A stretch of DNA of 64,000 bases, from positions 113,803-177,802 of the forward strand of contig JAJDUU010000025.1 of NCBI GenBank assembly GCA_022826485.1. The letters are read 5' to 3'. The DNA comes from Chloroflexota bacterium (lineage in GTDB: Bacteria; Chloroflexota; UBA11872). Positions within the stretch are counted from its first letter, which is position 1. Every line of letters starts with the position of its first letter. Shown here piece after piece: positions 60,701-64,000 of the stretch. The position numbers were made by a program, and so were the translations under genes. The notes beneath the pieces were generated by a model that was not told the DNA's origin, did no database searches, and saw nothing but the letters and a program-made list of their open reading frames with translations.

Positions 60701-61840
60701 TCGGGGACGCACCACGATGCAGTGGCGTTGCCGGTAGACGTTGGCAAGCTCACGTTCGGCTTCTTCGCTGGACACGATTGGAATGAACGGTGCTGACGCG
60801 GATGCCAAGGTCCTCAGCGATTGCGCCGAGTCGAAGATGGCGACCCGGTCTCCCGCATGGGCAGGCTCCTTGCTGTCGTCAAACAGGCAGTAGAGGAAAG
60901 CCAGTGCTTCATGCTTGGAGTCGGCGGCTACGGCAAACGGTTGATTGCTCGGTTGGCCCGCCAACCACTCCTTGAATTTGTCGCGGTGTGCGCTGACGGC
61001 AGGCTCAAAAATCTTGGCCGTCAATTCGGGATCGCTAGCCGCGGTCCAGCGACTCCAGGCCTGATCGAGCGTCTCCAGTCCATCTACGGGCATGCCAAGC
61101 TTCTCAGCCAGCCAGACTTGCCCCGGGGCTGACGCCTCCAGCCATTGCTCGAGGTCGCTTGCGTCGAAGGCCCGCACGGACTTCCAGTGGCCAAGCGTCT
61201 CCTTGTGCTTGGCCCAGTCGTCTTTGCCAGGCCAGTTGCGTGCCGTGACGAACACGAAGGTGCATTCCGTCCTCTCCGTCTCTGAGACGGTCCTCAGCCG
61301 GTTGGCAAAGTCGCGATCAGCCTTTGTACCCGGGCGATGATGGGTGCTGAGCTCCCAACCCGACGCACCTTTGGGAATCCATGGCGTCGCCGCGTCGGCG
61401 TCGATCCAGCCGTCCCAACCTGGCCGCTGGGAATTGTCATAGCCGGGAAAGTCAACATGGCGCAGGTCCAGTCCGGTCGAATGGACCAGTCGGCGCAGCA
61501 GCACCGGCAGCTGATCGCGGGCGCGGATATTATCAGTCGCCCAGTTGTCGATCTGCCCCGCGGTGATGGTCAGAAAGCTCGGCACATGCGCCTGGACGGC
61601 CACACGACGGTCTGCCTCAATGCTACGTTTTCGATCCGACCGTGACTGGAGGTCGAGGAGTTGCTGTCGGTCGGCACCGAAGGCTCTCTCCAGCCGCAGC
61701 GCCATAGTGGGAGAAAGCGCCGCGCGGCCGTTCAAGAGGTTCGACAATGCCGGCCGGCCCACTCCTAACTGCTTGGCGGCGTCCGTCACGGTCATTCCTT
61801 GTGGCAGAACGCACTGCCTGATGAATTCACCTACGTCCAC
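57782..61840 (-). CDS. Large HTH/nuclease-like/helical protein, probable defence protein
   Basis: A 1352-residue soluble protein. Residues 1-75 form an XRE/HigA-like helix-turn-helix (MTVTDAAKQLGVGRPALSNLLNGR). Residues about 100-250 resemble a PD-(D/E)XK nuclease-like domain: GWDGWIDADAATPWIPKG with the Asp, WELSTHH with the Glu and TKADRDFANRL with a Lys, then TECTFVFVTARNWPGKDDW and WLEASAPGQVWLAEKLG. A short PFAVAADSKHEALAFL segment near 300 may be a degenerate P-loop. The remaining ~1000 residues look like long helical repeats. I have seen the head-plus-helical architecture in defence islands, but no function is named. GTG start. Base use looks less GC-rich than neighbours, which hints at transfer. 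Confidence 0.6.
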   Translation of the reverse strand: MDVGEFIRQCVLPQGMTVTDAAKQLGVGRPALSNLLNGRAALSPTMALRLERAFGADRQQLLDLQSRSDRKRSIEADRRVAVQAHVPSFLTITAGQIDNWATDNIRARDQLPVLLRRLVHSTGLDLRHVDFPGYDNSQRPGWDGWIDADAATPWIPKGASGWELSTHHRPGTKADRDFANRLRTVSETERTECTFVFVTARNWPGKDDWAKHKETLGHWKSVRAFDASDLEQWLEASAPGQVWLAEKLGMPVDGLETLDQAWSRWTAASDPELTAKIFEPAVSAHRDKFKEWLAGQPSNQPFAVAADSKHEALAFLYCLFDDSKEPAHAGDRVAIFDSAQSLRTLASASAPFIPIVSSEEAERELANVYRQRHCIVVRPRNAVDREPNIDLKPLGREAFEAALAEMGIDRNDADRWARESGRSPTILRRRLSKIDAIRTPPWAADLEIARRLIPLVMAGAWHRESSADCEILSALADADYQQVEESLTGLLDLEDCPVWSLAEHRGVVSKLDALFAISRSLTVKHIKDFLELAEYVLSESDPSLELPERDRWAAGLYGKTRDHSNALRNGICETLVLLAVHGNDLFQRRLGVDVEQRVSTLVERLLTPLTLHKLLSHESDLPRYAEAAPNTFLTLIEHDLGQSASALQGLLKPVSDPLFTGTSRSGLLWALECLAWSPQNLGRVSLILAQLALTKIDDNVANKPIDGLAAIYCSWMPQTAASLDDRIRGLELLVRRFPKIAWQICMQQIESHQIAIPSYRPRWRTDAAGAGEVVKKLELMKFACRALDLAMAWPEHDCATLGDLIQRLSGMPDEYQEAVWDLVESWSQTDTNEGNKAKLREQIRRFALTRRGRRGNPDTATQDRAREAYEQLTPHDSVNRHAWLFASDWVDYAIGELDSEEMDFSKREDRIHQLRTAAMAEIWAEHGFDGVVGLLADGDGAHAVGRYAAQCATRQNVAAHLLRTCLSDDSQPSQAIGAFMRGFIWAIDAGERDALVLKVVATVTNEQKVRLLTCAPFGNQTWRLLDSQAPDVRRGYWREVAPHIGQFSEAELTELIDRLLEVQRPRAAFHTVHLDWNKIETSRLKRLLASVATNVDQDGTIAPDAFYISCALDALDGRAGVTQIEMAQLEFTFIGALDEHESNHGIPNLEREIETSPVLFVQALALLFKRDDDRQDPPDWQIEDPDQRTAAATAGYRLLERIRRIPGTEVDGSISAKKLKRWVMELRRLCAQYGRVDLGDQYIGQLLSRAPADANGLWPCRSICEVMETVSAEHIARGFHIGVNNARGVHWRGEGGDQERELAAKYRSWAQQLDFEFPYVSSVLERVAAGYDHDAKREDSRANVRQRLGHRY

Positions 61841-61940
61841 GGACGATTCCGATCTGCTACTTCAGCGACTGCGATGGAGTGTATCGTGTCGCGCCACACA
61901 ATACAACAAGCGGGGCATGGGCATTCGCGACACCGGCTCG

Positions 61941-64000
61941 CTAACCCGCCAGATTTAGCCTCAGCAACTCCCGCAACGCATCCTCGTCTGAGATATCAGT
62001 GGGCCAGCCGTAGGCGGTGGCGACGGCGGAGTCCAGGTCTTTGTGGGCGTTGGTGAGCCATTGGGGGCGCTGGTTGTAGAGGTTGGTGAGGGTGCGTTTT
62101 TTGAGCTTGGTGAGTGGGGCGTCGGCGGTGGGGACGGGGCGCTTGGGGTAGCCGGGGGCGGGTTCGTCGATCCACTCGACCCATTCGGGTGGGTTGAGCC
62201 AGCGATCGCGCAGCTCGACCAGGCGGCGGGCGGACTCGGCGATGGCGACGGCGCGCGGGTCGTGGGCGTAGTCGGCGGCGGGTATGTCGGGTGACAGCCC
62301 CTCGGGAAACGGGAACGTGGCGAAGGTGGTGGTGGGCGTGTAGCGCGGGCGGTCTTCCAGACTGGTTCCCAGGCGCAGCGACCAGGCCTTGTGGAAGCGG
62401 CTGTGCAGGATGCCCAAGGTCGTGTCGTCGTCGCGGGCGATTACGATCAATTGAGAGTCTGGAAAGACGCGCGGGTCGCACCAGATGAACAGCCGGTGCT
62501 TGGCGAGGCGCGGCGTTGCGATGTAGCGCGATAGACCGTCCAGTGCTTGCCACATGCCCTGCCGCGGCTCGACGTGCCGCCACCAATTGCGGCGGTAGGC
62601 TTCCCGCCGATTCCGCTGGCGCATCGGGTGGACGCGATCCTTCGCCCAGCGGTACGGCTCTTCGTACAGCGCGGCGTCGTCTTCCGACATGGACCAGCCG
62701 AAGTCGATGATCCACTTGCCTTGCGGACGCCGGGTCAGGTCCATGCCGTTGACCCACGGCTTGAGCACGTCGGTGTTGGGCCGCCCGTTCGGGTTGGCCG
62801 GGAGCCGCAGCCACTCGCGCGCCTGGTCGCCCGCGATGTCAAATGGGCCGCCCTTCGTGTCTCCCATGAAGGCGACGCCGGCATTCGCCGACAGCCGCTG
62901 GACCCCGGTGAGGTCTACGCCGGCGCCGTTGCGCCTTGCCGTGAGGTCGGTGTAGATCTCGTCAACTTGCTGGTCGTCAAGTCGAGGGCTGGCTGCGGCC
63001 TGGTCGTCGGCGCGTGAGAAGCACACCAACGACACCCGCACCGCAGCCCCGTCGATCACCCACGGCTGGTCGCTCCACGCCTCGAAGATGCGGCGCGTAT
63101 CGGTCGCCGCCTGCAGTGCCCGCCGGTTCGCGCCGCCGCGAATCGAATTCGTCGCGACGAGCCCCGCCCGCGACGCCTTGCCCGAGGAAATCTGCCGGCC
63201 GGCCTTCTCGAACCAATAGCAGACCAGATCGGCTTCGGCCGGCACGCGGCCGGCGTAGGTCTCGAACATCCGCGAGACGTAGTCCTCGCCCAGGTGCGTG
63301 ATCAGCAGCTTGCCTCCCAGAAACGGCGGATTGCCGATGACCACGTCGGCGTCGGGCCAGTCCGGCTCCTGGCCGTCCTCCGTCAGTACGGCGTCGCGGC
63401 ATTCGATGGTGTCGAGCGGCTGCAGGATCGGGTCGCGCGCTTCGGCGAAGCCGTGGCGCAGCATCCACTGGATCTCGCCGATCCAGACCGAGACGCGGGC
63501 CAGCTCGGCGGCGTAGGGGTTGAGCTCGATGCCCTTCACGTTGGCCGGGCCGATGGTGGGGAACTGACGCGGCAGACCCAGCGCCGCGCTCTCCAGCAGC
63601 ACCCGGTGCTCTAGGTCCTTGAGTGCTTGCAGCGCCAGGTAGAGGAAGTTGCCCGAGCCGCAGGCGGGATCGAGGACGGTGAAGGCGCGGAGTCGCTCGA
63701 GGAAGTCTTGCAGCAGACTCTCGGCGTTGTTCCGTCGGCGGTCCTCCTCGGCTGCCGCCCGGGCGGTCTCGCGTTGGGTGGGGATTGGATTCCCGCCTCC
63801 GCGGGAATGACGGAGGGACCCCTCACCCCGGCCCTCTCCCTCGGGGAGAGGGAGTCTGGAGCGGGAATGACGGAGGGATCCCTCACCCCGGCCCTCTCCC
63901 TCAGGGAGAGGGAGCTCGGAGCCGGAATGACGGAGGGCCCCCTCACCCCGGCCCTCTCCCTCGGGGAGAGGGAGTCTGGAGCCGGAATGACGGAGGGCCC
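61941..64000 (-). CDS. MmeI-like DNA adenine methyltransferase, C-terminal part (5' end outside window)
   Basis: The visible ~686 residues hold the SAM-binding motif VLDPACGSGNFLYLAL (about 63635-63682) and the N6-adenine motif IGNPPF (near 63325-63343), then a long target-recognition region with GWPTDISDEDALRELLRLNLAG at the end. It matches the class I DNA methyltransferase group seen in fused type IIG (MmeI) systems and stand-alone partners. The nuclease head would lie beyond the window. The frame is open to the window edge through the 60-bp tandem repeat just before the SAM motif. It is 100 bp upstream of the 1352-residue gene on the same strand. Confidence 0.8.
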   Translation of the reverse strand, partial: ALRHSGSRLPLPEGEGRGEGALRHSGSELPLPEGEGRGEGSLRHSRSRLPLPEGEGRGEGSLRHSRGGGNPIPTQRETARAAAEEDRRRNNAESLLQDFLERLRAFTVLDPACGSGNFLYLALQALKDLEHRVLLESAALGLPRQFPTIGPANVKGIELNPYAAELARVSVWIGEIQWMLRHGFAEARDPILQPLDTIECRDAVLTEDGQEPDWPDADVVIGNPPFLGGKLLITHLGEDYVSRMFETYAGRVPAEADLVCYWFEKAGRQISSGKASRAGLVATNSIRGGANRRALQAATDTRRIFEAWSDQPWVIDGAAVRVSLVCFSRADDQAAASPRLDDQQVDEIYTDLTARRNGAGVDLTGVQRLSANAGVAFMGDTKGGPFDIAGDQAREWLRLPANPNGRPNTDVLKPWVNGMDLTRRPQGKWIIDFGWSMSEDDAALYEEPYRWAKDRVHPMRQRNRREAYRRNWWRHVEPRQGMWQALDGLSRYIATPRLAKHRLFIWCDPRVFPDSQLIVIARDDDTTLGILHSRFHKAWSLRLGTSLEDRPRYTPTTTFATFPFPEGLSPDIPAADYAHDPRAVAIAESARRLVELRDRWLNPPEWVEWIDEPAPGYPKRPVPTADAPLTKLKKRTLTNLYNQRPQWLTNAHKDLDSAVATAYGWPTDISDEDALRELLRLNLAG
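63788..63812. repeat. Dispersed palindromic repeat inside methyltransferase gene
   Basis: Copy GGATTCCCGCCTCCGCGGGAATGACGG (reverse orientation of the usual form), the innermost of the repeats that lie in the methyltransferase frame. On the coding strand it reads RHSRGGGNP. Confidence 0.85.
63801..64000. repeat. 60-bp tandem repeat, about 3.3 units, coding
   Basis: Units repeat with an exact 60-base period, each containing GGGAATGACGGAGGG and CCCTCACCCCGGCCCTCTCC, with only a few base differences between units. Because 60 is divisible by three, each unit adds 20 residues, read on the minus strand as RHSxSxLPLPEGEGRGEGxL. No stop occurs in any unit. The array reaches the window edge, so its true length is unknown. 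Confidence 0.92.

Noticed and set aside
63611..63946. Small minus-strand frame over the tandem repeat
   Set aside because: It is a different frame from the methyltransferase; it only translates repeats (for example SVIPAEAGIQ) and then out-of-frame methyltransferase sequence.
63801..64000. CRISPR-like array
   Set aside because: Units are contiguous 60-bp copies with no unique spacers, so it is a tandem repeat.

Overview
The window is high-GC bacterial DNA with dense, mostly short-spaced genes and many GTG/TTG starts. Secreted lipoproteins with Thr-Pro-rich stalks (30461-33691 and 45536-46732), a membrane-anchored DUF4352-like protein, several phytanoyl-CoA-dioxygenase-like proteins, a DUF3830 protein and abundant dispersed palindromes read as Gly-Glu-Ser-Arg-Asn-Pro peptides together suggest an uncultured member of the Chloroflexota. 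That placement is inferred from gene content only; there is no rRNA or marker gene here.

Layout. 1-6121: assorted transport and catabolic genes (dipeptide-type permease, EamA exporter, DUF3830 protein, aldo/keto reductase, MFS transporter, NHL beta-propeller). 6271-13585: a DUF6226-like protein, a 1723-residue protein carrying both a RecQ-type and a UvrD-type helicase behind an exonuclease-like head, a closely following endonuclease/exonuclease/phosphatase-fold protein, and an overlapping toxin-antitoxin pair. 13662-15295: a phytanoyl-CoA dioxygenase-like protein and a DUF4352-like protein. 15557-25059: eight co-directional genes that look like heterotetrameric sarcosine oxidase plus a three-part glutamate-synthase-like enzyme plus a type III glutamine synthetase. 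Taken together this is the gene set of the N-methylglutamate route for methylamine oxidation (mgdABCD, mgsABC, gmaS). 25213-30065: a sugar-type locus (TIM-barrel glycosidase-like protein, DapA-like aldolase, sugar phosphate isomerase), a tRNA-Gly and a DUF4389 protein. 30461-43914: an M16 protease lipoprotein, an oxidoreductase, a tandem duplication of a dioxygenase gene with a gamma-glutamyltransferase gene (one transferase copy is reduced to about 190 bp), an M14 peptidase, a double VOC protein, a small membrane pair, a Nudix hydrolase and a VapBC-like pair.

44053-55766 is a cobalamin locus. A cobalamin riboswitch precedes BtuC, BtuF, BtuD, CobO, CobT, CobS, CobC and CobU on the plus strand. 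CbiB, CobD, CobQ and PduX run toward them on the minus strand and the two arms meet at 51266-51280. The set imports corrinoids, adenosylates them, builds the aminopropanol linker and attaches the lower ligand; no corrin-ring genes are present. Downstream of the riboswitch there are two mutually exclusive stems that explain translational control.

55767-64000 is repeat-rich and looks like a defence or accessory region. It holds a GNAT gene with dispersed repeats inserted in frame, a 1352-residue protein with an HTH head, a nuclease-like domain and a long helical body, and the 3' part of an MmeI-like DNA methyltransferase gene whose reading frame runs through a perfect-period 60-bp tandem repeat up to the window edge. 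The methyltransferase and the 1352-residue protein are on the same strand, 100 bp apart, and may form one defence system.

The most notable points are the complete N-methylglutamate set, in-frame colonisation of two genes by dispersed repeats, the possible two-gene defence unit at the right end, the double-helicase plus nuclease pair, the decayed tandem duplication, and the readable riboswitch logic.
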